Shown here piece by piece: positions 1 to 8,641 of a stretch of DNA of 64,000 nucleotides. This DNA comes from Sorangium cellulosum (GTDB taxonomy: Bacteria; Myxococcota_A; Polyangia; Polyangiales; Polyangiaceae). Under the pieces are notes generated by a model, which did no database searches, was not told the origin of the DNA, and saw only the letters and a program-made list of their open reading frames with translations. The stretch spans positions 6,030,501 to 6,094,500 of the forward strand of contig NZ_CP012670.1 in NCBI RefSeq assembly GCF_004135735.1. Reading direction: 5' to 3'. Position numbers and translations under genes: made by a program. Position 1 is the stretch's first letter, and every line of letters begins with the position of its first letter.

Positions 1-1
1 C

Positions 2-1030
2 TGGCAGTCGGGCGACGGCCAGTCGGAGCCGGCATGCTGGGGATGGGGCACCACGGGCATCGGCGTCTCCCTGCTCCCCAGCGGTCAGGTGCTCCGGACA
101 GGGGGCATGCGGAGCTACTCCTGCGACATGCGCCCAACGCCGTGGAACCCGGATTTGCCCCTGGTCGTGAACTACGAGTGGATGTTCTTCGATCTGCCCA
201 CGAGCGTCTACGATCCAGAGAGCTTCTCCTGGTCGCCCCTGGCAGCGACGCCGCCCGTCACCATGGCGCGCGCGCACCACACCGCGACGCTGCTCGACGA
301 CGGCAGCGTGCTGATCGCCGGCGGGTACGTCGACGATCCGGAGTTCGACGGGGATCCCGAGACGGCCATCGTGCCCGCGACGGCGTCGGCCGTGCTCTTC
401 CACGAGCTTCCGCCGCGCGGCGCGCCGTGCGCGACGGGCAGCGACTGCGCGAGCGGGTTCTGCGCCGATGCGGTCTGCTGCGACGCGGCCTGCGCCGATC
501 CAGACCACGCGTGCGCCATCGCCGCGGGGGCGTCGCAGGACGGCATCTGCACGCCGCTCTCGGGCGCCGGCGGCGATGGCGGCAGCGGCGGCGATGGACA
601 GGGCGGCAGCGCGACCGGCGACGGCGCCAGCGGCGGCGACGCGGGCCAGGGCGGCAGCGCGACGGGCGGCGGCGACGCGGGCGGCGGCGATGGACAGGGC
701 GGCGGCGCGACCGGTGACGGCGGCAGCGGCGGTGGCGGCGACACCGCCACCAGCGGCACCACGGGCGGCAGCGGCAGCGCCGTGGATGGCAGCGGCGGCA
801 CAGGCGCGACGAGCGCCAGCAGCAGCAGCGGCAGCGAGGGATCCGGCGCGCAAAGCGGCGCCGGCGGCGGTTCCTCCGGGGGAGAGGGAGAATCCTTCCG
901 CTGCCAGATGACGCCGGCTGCCCGGAGTGCGCCCTCATGGCTCCTCCTCCTTGGCGGGCTCGCCCCCCTGCGGCTCCGCCGGCGCATCCAGGTGCCGCCG
1001 GCGCGACGACCGCAGCGAACGATCCCATGA
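2..1030 (+). CDS. Kelch-repeat protein, C-terminal part (5' end outside window)
   Basis: The frame is open from base 2, so the start lies to the left of the window. The visible N-terminal third has two Kelch/galactose-oxidase-like blades, recognisable from LLPSGQVLRTGG and ARAHHTATLLDDGSVLIAGGY. A Cys-rich stretch follows (CATGSDCASGFCADAVCC), of the kind seen in myxobacterial surface proteins. Next comes a roughly 110-residue Gly/Ser/Thr/Ala linker and a C-terminal hydrophobic segment (SWLLLLGGLAPL) with an Arg-rich tail. That tail plan resembles MYXO-CTERM-type sorting tails, but I do not see the canonical motif. The protein is probably exported and anchored. Its linker, tail and 49 bp beyond the stop recur at 16,580-16,963. 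Ligand or enzymatic activity cannot be inferred. Confidence 0.75.
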   Translation, partial: WQSGDGQSEPACWGWGTTGIGVSLLPSGQVLRTGGMRSYSCDMRPTPWNPDLPLVVNYEWMFFDLPTSVYDPESFSWSPLAATPPVTMARAHHTATLLDDGSVLIAGGYVDDPEFDGDPETAIVPATASAVLFHELPPRGAPCATGSDCASGFCADAVCCDAACADPDHACAIAAGASQDGICTPLSGAGGDGGSGGDGQGGSATGDGASGGDAGQGGSATGGGDAGGGDGQGGGATGDGGSGGGGDTATSGTTGGSGSAVDGSGGTGATSASSSSGSEGSGAQSGAGGGSSGGEGESFRCQMTPAARSAPSWLLLLGGLAPLRLRRRIQVPPARRPQRTIP

Positions 1031-1079
1031 GAACGCCGGACGGCGTTCCGGATGGCCCGGAGCGTTCGGCTTCGATGGG

Positions 1080-1371
1080 AGGTGGCATAGAAGCCGTAGC
1101 CGTTGGTGTAGGCCGCGACCCCAGCGAGCGTCGGGGAGCCCGCGTCGAGGTGGACGCCGTAGCTCGAGGTGTGAAAGGTCGAGTCCGTGACGCTCAGCGC
1201 GGCGCCCGGGCCGCTCGATCGGATGCCGTGGGTGGCGTGCCGCACGACGGCGCCGGTGATGCTCGCGGAGGCGGCCAGCGGATCGATGACGATGCCATAC
1301 CCGATGTTGGCCGACGACCCGCTCTGCGCCTGGAAGTTGACCGGGCTCGCCGCGGTGCCGCTCACGAGCAA
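1080..1371 (-). pseudogene. Parallel beta-helix (pectin-lyase-like) protein fragment
   Basis: Read on the minus strand, about 97 residues have the cadence of a right-handed parallel beta-helix: LLVSGTAASPVNFQAQSG, then GAVVRHATHGI, then DSTFHTSSYGVHLDAGSP and GVAAYTNGYGFYAT. In myxobacterial surface proteins such helices usually run for hundreds of residues, so this is an internal piece. The frame stays open upstream to about 1464 without convincing family sequence. Similarity stops abruptly at 1079/1080, exactly where the Kelch-tail duplication ends, so this looks like a recombination joint. There is no start codon, signal peptide or proper end. Confidence 0.55.
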
Positions 1372-1380
1372 GGCGAGTAC

Positions 1381-1848
1381 CTCCGGTAAACCGGTGCAGG
1401 GTATCGCCGACCGCGCCGGGATTTCTACGGCGCACGTATCGTTCCGGACGATAAAGAAGCAGGGCGGGCGCGGAGACGGATGTGGGGTGAGGCGGCGGGG
1501 TGGCCGCGCTCACGGAGGAGCGGGGTCGGCGCTCTTCGTCCGGTCGCGCCCAGCAAGGACTGGGGCGAGGCTCCGCGCCTGGGCGAGCTCCGCGGTGAGC
1601 GTTCCCGTGGAACCGCTGGCGCCGTACAACACCCACACACGCGGCACTGTCATGGCCGGCACGAAGCCCGGAAGCCGCTTGTCGGCTCGGAGGGCTGGCA
1701 CGCCGCTTGCTCATCTGTGGCGTTGGCACACATGGAGTGGATGAAACCCGCGATTCGAGCGTCCTTCGGCCTGGTACCGCGGCACAACGATCCGGGTTTG
1801 GCACACCGGCACACCAGACCCTGTGCCGCCAAAGGAGCAGGAAAATCC
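1381..1848. other. Spacer without recognisable gene
   Basis: No frame in this 470-bp stretch gives family-like protein sequence. The reading frame of the following lipoprotein is open back to 1480, but the residues before 1849 look like untranslated spacer, and a lipoprotein signal peptide begins only at 1849. The leader and promoter of that gene are presumably here. I see no clear -35/-10 pair. Confidence 0.4.
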
Positions 1849-4095
1849 GTGCACACCCAACGAATTCTCGCCGCCCTGGTCAGCGTTGGCTTGCTCGCGG
1901 CGTGTTCTGGTTCCACCGAACCGGGTGGGCCGGGCCCCGCCGGTCCCGGCGACGAGCGTCCCGCAGAGGCCGGAACCCAGGTGCAGATCGAGCTCAGCTC
2001 GGTCGCCGCGACCGAAGTCGAAGCCCAGGTGGCCACCGCCAAACAACACGACGCGGCCTCCCTCCAGGAGGCCTACGCGGTCTCGTTCTCGAACGATCTG
2101 GGCTACGGTCTCACGGACGTTCAGAACCTCGATCTGATCCAGCGATCGGAGCTGGGCCTGAACGACGCGGAGCTCGAGGTCCTGGCCGCGAACGGCTTCG
2201 TCGTTTCCAGTCGACTTGCCTATCCCAGCTTTCCCTACGCCTATGCTGCCATCTACGTGCACGATCTGCCGGTCTTCGTGAGCGGCGACATGGTGCTCGA
2301 GGCCATGCACCGTTCGTACGACGACATCCTGCAGGCCCTGGAACGAGCCGTCTTGATCCCGCGTGTCACCCGCTTGCTCGACACGATGCGCGCTCGCCTG
2401 GCGTCCGGAGATTCCGGGCTCTCGCAGCAGGCGGCGGCCGACGCGGACTTCTACCTGACCGTTGCGCGCAGCCTGCTGATGGGAGCGCCGAGCGAACCCG
2501 TGGCGGGAGCCAGCAAAGCCGACGTCGCGTACTTCCTGGCTCACGCCGAAGCGGCCGACGGAGAACAGGAAAAGTCCATGTTCGGCGTTCCGCGCCGCTT
2601 CGACTTCTCGCAATTCAAGCCTCGGGGCCACTACACGGACACGGTGCAGCTCGAGCGCTATTTCCGCGCCATGATGTGGATGGGACGCATCGATTTTCGG
2701 CTCATCGAGACGATGCCCGATGGTTCGCGCGTCTTCTGGCGCCGTCAGCTCGAGGCGGCGCTGGCGATGCGTGGCTTGATGGATGCCGCGGCGCTGGAGG
2801 ACTGGTCGGGCGTCGATCGAACCGTCACCGCGTTCATGGGTGAGCACGACTACATGATCGTGCCGGAGCTGGACGAGCTGTTGAAAGGCCTGGGGGTGTC
2901 CGATGCGAGCGGGCTCGCCGCCATCGATGACACGACGATCGCTCAGGCGATCATCAATGGGCGCTACGGCGAGCAGCGCATCGCGAGTCACATCATGCGA
3001 AAGGACGGCGGCGATTCCACGTTCCCGCTCAACGCGAGCTTCGCGTTCTTCGGGCAGCGCTACGTGATCGACAGCCACGTGTTCTCCAACGTGGTGTACG
3101 ACCGCACCGCGACGCGCGTGGTCCCGAACCCGCTCGACGCCGCGTTCGCCGCCCTGAAGAACGACCACGCGGTGAGCCTGCTCGCGAGTGAGCTCGAAGA
3201 GTGGAGCTACGCGGGCGATCTGGCGGCCGTCCGCGTCATCGCCGACGCCCACCCGCCGTCGTACTGGGAAGGCAGCCTGTACACGTCCTGGCTCGGGGCG
3301 CTGCAGACGCTCTCGGCGAACGCCACGACCCTGGGGCCGGCCGCGGAGGGTCTACCCAGCGTGGCGCGCAGCGAGGCGTGGGGGCGCCGTTTGCTGAACA
3401 CTCAGCTCGGATCGTGGGCGCAGCTCAGGCACGACACGATCTTGTACGCCAAGCAGTCGTATACCGGCAGCAATGGCTGCGACTTCCCGGATGCGTACGT
3501 CGAGCCCTACCCCGAGCTGTTTCAAAGGATCGCCAAGTTCGCCGACCAGGGCCAGGCCTTGGTCGACACCCTCGACTTCAGCTTGAACGGGAACGACACC
3601 TTGGCGGAGCAGGTGAGCGCCTACTTCGGCACCCTGTCACGCATCGCGACCACCTTGAGCGAAATGGCGCAAGCGCAGCGGACGGGCATGCCGCACTCGG
3701 AAGAGCATCTGACCTTCATCAAGCAGGCGATTCACATCGAGGGCGGTGGCAGCGGTGACCCCTGGCAGACGGGCTGGTACAAGGATCTGTTCTTCGATCC
3801 CGTCGACGGCTTGAAGAGCGACCCGACCATCGCCGATGTGCACACGGACATCGGAGGCCCCCTGCCGGTCTCGCGATCTCCGTCGGTGTTGCACGTGGGC
3901 ACCGGCAATCCACGCATGATGGTCATGACGGTCGATACCTGTCAGGGTCCTCGCGCGTACGCGGGCGCGGTGTTCGCCTACCACGAGCACCTGGCGGAGG
4001 GCTTCACCCGACTCACCGACCAGGAATGGGCGCGGAAGCTGGTTCAGGATCCGCCGGCCGACGTGCCGTGGATGGCGCCGGTGCTGGCGGAGTAG
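1849..4095 (+). CDS. DUF3160 family lipoprotein
   Basis: The product is a 748-residue exported lipoprotein. The GTG at 1849 is preferred because it has an AAAGGAG ribosome site about 10 bases upstream and opens a signal peptide with a lipobox (LLAAC-SGS). The body matches DUF3160 proteins, which are common in myxobacteria and some archaea and of unknown function. Typical stretches are the SFPYAYAAIYVHDLPVFVSG block near residue 130 and the repeated aromatic and helical segments after it. Codon third positions look less GC-saturated than in neighbouring genes. It appears intact and monocistronic and is followed by a hairpin. The function is unknown. Confidence 0.8.
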   Translation: MHTQRILAALVSVGLLAACSGSTEPGGPGPAGPGDERPAEAGTQVQIELSSVAATEVEAQVATAKQHDAASLQEAYAVSFSNDLGYGLTDVQNLDLIQRSELGLNDAELEVLAANGFVVSSRLAYPSFPYAYAAIYVHDLPVFVSGDMVLEAMHRSYDDILQALERAVLIPRVTRLLDTMRARLASGDSGLSQQAAADADFYLTVARSLLMGAPSEPVAGASKADVAYFLAHAEAADGEQEKSMFGVPRRFDFSQFKPRGHYTDTVQLERYFRAMMWMGRIDFRLIETMPDGSRVFWRRQLEAALAMRGLMDAAALEDWSGVDRTVTAFMGEHDYMIVPELDELLKGLGVSDASGLAAIDDTTIAQAIINGRYGEQRIASHIMRKDGGDSTFPLNASFAFFGQRYVIDSHVFSNVVYDRTATRVVPNPLDAAFAALKNDHAVSLLASELEEWSYAGDLAAVRVIADAHPPSYWEGSLYTSWLGALQTLSANATTLGPAAEGLPSVARSEAWGRRLLNTQLGSWAQLRHDTILYAKQSYTGSNGCDFPDAYVEPYPELFQRIAKFADQGQALVDTLDFSLNGNDTLAEQVSAYFGTLSRIATTLSEMAQAQRTGMPHSEEHLTFIKQAIHIEGGGSGDPWQTGWYKDLFFDPVDGLKSDPTIADVHTDIGGPLPVSRSPSVLHVGTGNPRMMVMTVDTCQGPRAYAGAVFAYHEHLAEGFTRLTDQEWARKLVQDPPADVPWMAPVLAE

Positions 4096-4112
4096 AGACC
4101 GGCGCTGCCAGG

Positions 4113-4138
4113 CCTCGGCGCGCAGGGCTGCGCCGAGG
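4113..4138 (+). terminator. GC-rich hairpin after DUF3160 gene
   Basis: A perfect 9-bp stem (CCTCGGCGC at 4113-4121 with GCGCCGAGG at 4130-4138) and an 8-base loop lie 18 bp past the stop codon. There is no U-tract, which is usual in very GC-rich genomes. Placement suggests transcription termination. Confidence 0.5.
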
Positions 4139-4225
4139 AGCGCTCGAACGTCGGCACCCTTCACTACCGCTCTCGCTCCAGGTCCTCGCGCAGCTTACGC
4201 AGTCCGTCGCGCGCTCGGCCGCGCA

Positions 4226-4411
4226 TCACGCGGCGCAGGGGGGGAGCGCAAGCCAGCGAACCCACCACCGCTGATTGCGGCTGACCATGCGCCACTCGAC
4301 CCGCGTCTCGTCGTCGGAGAGCGCAGCGAAGTCCACGCTCATGCGGGGCATGAGGAAGCCCTCACCTTCGGTCACCCGACGCTCCCCGACCCGCGCCTCC
4401 TTCACCTCGGC
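4226..4411 (-). pseudogene. C-terminal fragment of an unrecognised protein
   Basis: Beyond the end of IS91 remnant copy 1 the same minus-strand frame continues for about 60 residues with convincing coding character (GERRVTEGEGFLMPRM, then DETRVEWRMVSRNQRWWV) and ends in a normal stop. This part is absent from copy 2 at 15 kb, so it belongs to the DNA flanking the element. It is probably the 3' end of a host gene cut by the insertion. I do not recognise the family. There is no evidence that it is the missing end of the pglY-like gene on the other side. Confidence 0.4.
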
Positions 4412-5112
4412 GCGTAGGTAAAAGAAGCCGGATCGCTGCGCGAAGAAGTGTGGCGCGGCGAACCGAAGCGGCGGGACCGCGAGCGTCGCGACGCGTCGTT
4501 CATGGGTCGAAAGAGTGGGTCGAGCGCGGCGCCGAGCGCGCAGAGGGGCGCATTGGCGTGCCGCGGGCGCACGTCGCCCTCCGGGCGTTGGTCTGGCCCG
4601 GGATGTTCTTGCGGCCACGCGGCGTCCCCGAGCGCCTTGCGGCGCAGGACGGTGCTCTTGCAGTACGGCGGCCGCCGCGTCGGCGCTGGGGGAGCGGCCT
4701 GAAACGTCGGTCGGCTCGCCGAGCGCGGTGAGGAAGCGGGCAATGCTGCTCGGCTCGGTGAGCAGGGCGACGAGCTTCATCCTGCCCTTGCAGGCCGGGC
4801 ACTCGAGGACATCGATCGCAAACGTGCGGCGCAGAAGCTCGGCGCGGTTTGTCGACCGCCCGATAGCCGCCCCGCTTGCGTTCGGGAGCGGGCTCGTCGT
4901 CGGCCTTCGCGGGCTGTCGCGGCTTCGCAGGGCGCGGTCCGATGCGCCGGCGCGCCGACGTGGGCGGCTCGCAGACGCGAGCACCCCCGCGTACTTCACG
5001 GTGTGGAAGCGCGGGGGCGGGACGCTGGTCGCGAGCCGGCAAAGCAGCGAGAGCGGATCCATAGAGGCCGCGACGGTCCCGTCGGCAAAGGCGCGCTTGA
5101 GCGACTGCCGCA
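4412..5112 (-). mobile_element. IS91-type transposase remnant, copy 1
   Basis: The minus strand encodes the C-terminal part of a Y2/IS91-type (Transposase_32) rolling-circle transposase. It shows SLKRAFADGTVAASMDPLSL, then LATSVPPPRFHTVKYAGVLA, a Cys-x2-Cys block (LECPACKGRMKLVALLTEP) and FLTALGEPTD. The catalytic N-terminus is missing. After LGEPTD the family sequence (RRPPY...VLRRKALGD) continues only in another frame, so a frameshift is present, and the normal stop has become Trp. Copy 2 at 14,113-15,003 lies in the opposite orientation and shares the frameshift. The element end is close to GGCGCGTAGGTAAAAGAAGC. It is inactive. Confidence 0.8.
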
Positions 5113-5568
5113 CCAATCCGGCGCGGTCGCGTGGTGCTCCCGGACGTGGCGCACGTACTCCTCGAAGATCGCGACCTCCAGACTCGGTTGGCCCACCATG
5201 TGGAAGCGGAGCTGGAGGAGCTTCCTGTCGCCTCCCCAGGCATGCGCCGCCCGAAGCGGGTGGAGCTCCGGGATCCGCCACGCGGCCTCGTGGCCGTCGA
5301 GGAGGAGGCTGAGGAGCGCCATGAAGTGGGATTTGCCGCTGCCGAAGCTGCCATGGATGTACGAGGCCTGGCTGCGGCCCTCGCGCAGGGCGCTGCCGAC
5401 GAGCTTGAGCGCCCGATCGAAGGCCCCGGCGATCGCCGGGGTCACGACGTAGGTGCGCGCGGTCTCGACCGGAGCGAGGACGCCCTCGCTGAGACGGTGG
5501 ACGAAGTCTCCCTTGCGGATCTGCTCGGGCAGGTCGAAGAGGTCGCGGACGCGGATGGGGTCGGACAT
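5113..5568 (-). pseudogene. pglY: pglY-like (BREX/Pgl) ATPase, N-terminal 152 codons only
   Basis: The start is ATG at 5568, giving MSDPIRVRDLFDLPEQI. The sequence then follows the N-terminus of PglY/DUF6079 proteins: a DFVHRLSEGV block, then YVVTPAIAGAFDRAL, then a Walker A loop GSFGSGKSHFM at residues 73-83, then HMVGQPSLEVAIFEEYV. PglY is the large ATPase of phage-growth-limitation (BREX type 2) systems and normally exceeds 1000 residues. Here the frame runs into the IS91 remnant after residue 152 (ATAPDW). No PglW, PglX, PglZ or helicase gene is visible, so the defence system is not functional in this window. Confidence 0.75.
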
Positions 5569-6354
5569 GGCGCGGGCTCTCGGGGACATCCTACAGGAAG
5601 TGAGCAGCCATCCCACCTACCCTCTGGCTTCTACGTGCGGCAGCTCAACAATTTCCAAGGTCGCGCACGACGGCGGCGCAAGGATCAGGACGTCATTCGC
5701 GCGCTTGGAGGTCATGGCCGAGCCAGCAGCGCGAGCCGACGCGTTCGTGGTTTTCGGACCGGCGGGCCTGCGCATCGAGGGGCTCGATCTCGACAGCCTG
5801 GTCACGCCCCATACTCTCGGCGTGCTGTCCGCTTCGGCGACGCAGAGCCCGTCCGCTGGCACCGAGTGCGTCCCGCAAGCCCTGGCGGCCGCACCGCCCC
5901 GAAGTGCGGCTCGATCCATGGAACATCGTGCCCGGCGTCGTCGCTGGGCGCATCGGCACGACGAAGCGCGCACCCCAGCTTGCGTGGGCTTGGGGAGCGC
6001 GCCACCGCCCCTTCGTGCACGCCGGGGCTTGACACCGCGCGGCCGAAATGCATGATGGGCTCGCCTGCGGTGCGGATCGCATCGGGCACCCACTCCGCCG
6101 ATTCGATCGGAGGAGGAGGTCACGCGAGGAACATCTCCGGCCTCGGAGCCTTCTCGTACGCCTTGGGGAGCTTGAGGTGATCCGCCGGCGCCTTCGGCCA
6201 CGCTGAGTTTTGCTCGGACGCGCTGAAGGGGGATCTGCTCGAAGCGGCCATCGCTGCTTCTCGCTTCCCCGGGCCCATACGGCGACCGGGGCGACCTCCT
6301 GGAGGTCAAGGTGCGTGGCCTCTGTCGCGCCATGAGCGAGAAAGCGAGAAGTTC
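5569..6354. other. Mosaic spacer with possible gene remnants
   Basis: This divergent 790-bp region separates the pglY fragment from the ParB-like gene. Two pieces read like protein but cannot be assigned. A plus-strand stretch near 5745-5815 gives VVFGPAGLRIEGLDLDSL, reminiscent of the C-terminus of IS66 OrfA proteins. A minus-strand 43-codon ORF at 6251-6120 includes WPKAPADHLKLPKAYEKAP and ends in TGA. Both are low-confidence remnants. Promoters for the two flanking genes are presumably here, but none is distinct. Confidence 0.3.
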
Positions 6355-8385
6355 ATGACCGCGAAACATCGTCAGGAAGAGCATGTCCTCCCCCGTCCCG
6401 TCGGTCCGCTGCCCGACTATGCGCTGGCCCGCGCGCGAAATACGGCCGCCGAGAAGCTGACCGAAGTCTTCGGTCTGAGCGCCGAGGCGGCTGCATGCGT
6501 TGCGGATGCGGTGGTCGATCCGGCGGAGCTGCGTAAGTCCATCGAGCACCCGCTCCGCACCGCCGTCCCGGGTGGCACCTTGATCGCGCTGCGCACCGAG
6601 CTCTGGACCCGAAAGGTCCTGCCTGATCCGCGTAACCCCCGCCTGGGACCGAAGCGTCGGCATCCGTTCGCCGTCGAGCCGGGTACTGACGAGGAGAGTC
6701 GGTTCGCACCGGTGCCGGATCCGACCAGTGATGGCGTCAAGCCCGAACTCCACGTGGGCGTAGAGTCTCGTGAGCACCTGACGTGGGCAAGCGTGCAAGC
6801 CAAGATTCACGTCCTGGATATGAACGACTGGCGGACGTCGATTCGGAGCCAGGGTGTCATGACTGCGGTCCAGGTCGTCGCGACGGAGTACCAGTACAGC
6901 GACGGAGCGCCCGCCTTGTGGGCGATCACCACGGCAGAAGGTTCGTCGCGGGTAACGGCGACCCACGACATCCTCGGGGTGGTCTCCGTAGACAGCGTCT
7001 ACGATTCGACTGACCGCGTCCTGCGTGCCCACATCAAGCGGGTGAATGAGGCTCTCGAGCGTGGCAATGCGCAGCCCAAGGACTACGAACAGCTCCGTTG
7101 TGAGCGCATCCCCGCCGAGTTCATCGTCGGTTTCGAGCCCCATAGAGGTGTCAGCAACGATTTCGCAACGGCTGTGAAGTCGCTTGTGGCGCTCCGCCAC
7201 GTGGACCCTCCCCGTGAGTGGGGCGAGGGTCCTGAGAACGAAAGCCTCGCTGATGGGTGCCTCTTCGAGCTGGAACGCCGTGGTCTCATCACGAATCTGA
7301 AGCGGCGGTGGCTTGCCGCTGCAATCACGCGAGCTCAGGCCGAAGCGTCTCATCTGTCAGCAGACCCGGCGATCCGCGCGGCCGAGATCGTGCGCGTCTT
7401 CACCCACGACGACGCGGAGCACCGCGACGCGCTGCGCACGGCGGTAACGGCGCAGTCCACCCGCAAGCGCATCTCGCCCAAGCTCCTCATCCGTCTGGCA
7501 GCCGCTCTGATTGTCCGAGGCATTTCCGAGGACACGGCAAAGATGGATCGCAGCCGTCGCTACCTGCAAGACGGCTACGGTGACGCGGTACGTGATAACG
7601 ACTGGAAGCCCACGCAACGATCGGCTGACGAATTGCTGACGGCAGCGCTCGACGAGCATCGGGAGGATCCTGCGCCGTCCAATTCCCCGCTCGGCCCGCA
7701 TCGTCTCGAGCTCGCCGCTCGATCGGCACTGCCGCTGATCGCGAAGGGTGTGCTGTTCGGCGACCGAGGCACGACGAGCAACAACCAGCCGGATCGACGG
7801 AGCCCCGGTCAAGTCATCGACCGGATGGTCCGCGAAGAGAAGGGCATCTGTCAGCTTCACCGCGCGCTGATCGACTTCGCGGGCGGCGAGCCCATCCGTG
7901 TCGTCGACGAGGCCGGCAACGTGGTTCGGGGCACCGACGGGCAGGATCAGAAGGTCAACGACCACTACCTGCGCGCGACGTTCTCCCCGGCAGGCCAAGT
8001 GCATGCGCCGACGTCGGTGGTCACGGCAGACCAGGAACTCGAGGCGGCGCTCGCGCACTTCGGCAATGCCGTGGTCGCGCTCGTCGCAGCCATGGACAAG
8101 GTCCAAAGCGTGGTGGGTGCTGGTGGCGAGTCGCTCGTAGAGGAGAAAGGCGTCACGACCCTCCACACGAATGAATGGCGCAATCGCCTGCGCAGCGTTG
8201 ACGATCAGGTGAGCCTCTGGGGAGCCACGTACTCGCGCAAGCACCGTTCGTTGGGAACGCAACCCAGCCATTTGCGCCGGGGTGAAGGAGACGACAGCGT
8301 GAACGCTGAGGACGAGGACGAGGACGAGGACGCGCGCGACGACAGCGGGGAGGAGTTCGAAGCCGACGCGGTCGCGGGCTCGTGA
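6355..8385 (+). CDS. Large ParB/sulfiredoxin-fold-like protein
   Basis: The product is 676 residues. The N-terminal third has the outline of a ParB-like nuclease-fold domain: VLPDPRNPRLGP near residue 90, a KIHVLDMNDWRTSIRSQGVM block near residues 150-170, and an EGSSRVTATH motif near residue 200, matching the ParB 'G-x-R-R' box. The remainder is helical and unassigned. The C-terminus is strongly acidic (a run of Asp/Glu near residue 655). The start at 6355 follows AGAAG at weak spacing. Its codons look less GC-saturated than those of neighbours, so it may be acquired DNA. It lies divergent from the pglY remnant and could belong to the same former defence island. It is not a chromosomal segregation ParB, as no ParA or parS is seen. 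Confidence 0.5.
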   Translation: MTAKHRQEEHVLPRPVGPLPDYALARARNTAAEKLTEVFGLSAEAAACVADAVVDPAELRKSIEHPLRTAVPGGTLIALRTELWTRKVLPDPRNPRLGPKRRHPFAVEPGTDEESRFAPVPDPTSDGVKPELHVGVESREHLTWASVQAKIHVLDMNDWRTSIRSQGVMTAVQVVATEYQYSDGAPALWAITTAEGSSRVTATHDILGVVSVDSVYDSTDRVLRAHIKRVNEALERGNAQPKDYEQLRCERIPAEFIVGFEPHRGVSNDFATAVKSLVALRHVDPPREWGEGPENESLADGCLFELERRGLITNLKRRWLAAAITRAQAEASHLSADPAIRAAEIVRVFTHDDAEHRDALRTAVTAQSTRKRISPKLLIRLAAALIVRGISEDTAKMDRSRRYLQDGYGDAVRDNDWKPTQRSADELLTAALDEHREDPAPSNSPLGPHRLELAARSALPLIAKGVLFGDRGTTSNNQPDRRSPGQVIDRMVREEKGICQLHRALIDFAGGEPIRVVDEAGNVVRGTDGQDQKVNDHYLRATFSPAGQVHAPTSVVTADQELEAALAHFGNAVVALVAAMDKVQSVVGAGGESLVEEKGVTTLHTNEWRNRLRSVDDQVSLWGATYSRKHRSLGTQPSHLRRGEGDDSVNAEDEDEDEDARDDSGEEFEADAVAGS

Positions 8386-8631
8386 CCCGCAGTCGCGCGC
8401 GCGGCGCTCCCCTCGAGGCTCGAGGTTGACTCCCGGGTAGCAACGGGACGCGTCGAGCATAGATCCCTCGACCCGTGTGACGCGCCCCCTCGGGCGCGCC
8501 ACACAGGCCGAAGATCCCTGCTTCCGCAACCATTTGCGTAGCCGCCTCCGCGCCTCCTCGCGCCAGCGATCCCGCGGCCGTGCAATCGTCCCCTGGATCG
8601 CGGGGGCGACGCTCACGCTCCGCCGCGGCTC
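8386..8631. other. Left flank of the ISAs1 insertion
   Basis: About 245 bp lie between the ParB-like gene and the insertion sequence. On the minus strand it carries the last few codons (stop at 8613-8615) of a short reading frame that becomes continuous with 10,042-9,900 once the insertion and one target duplicate are removed. Nothing else is recognisable. Confidence 0.35.
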
Positions 8632-8641
8632 CCCAGGACCC
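8632..8641. repeat. 10-bp target-site duplication, left copy
   Basis: CCCAGGACCC lies immediately outside the left terminal repeat and is repeated perfectly at 9900-9909. ISAs1-family elements create duplications of 8-10 bp, so this marks a single clean transposition. Confidence 0.9.

Noticed and set aside
5113..8385. A functional BREX type 2 locus
   Set aside because: Only the N-terminal 152 codons of the pglY-like gene are present. No methylase, phosphatase, kinase or helicase gene is visible.
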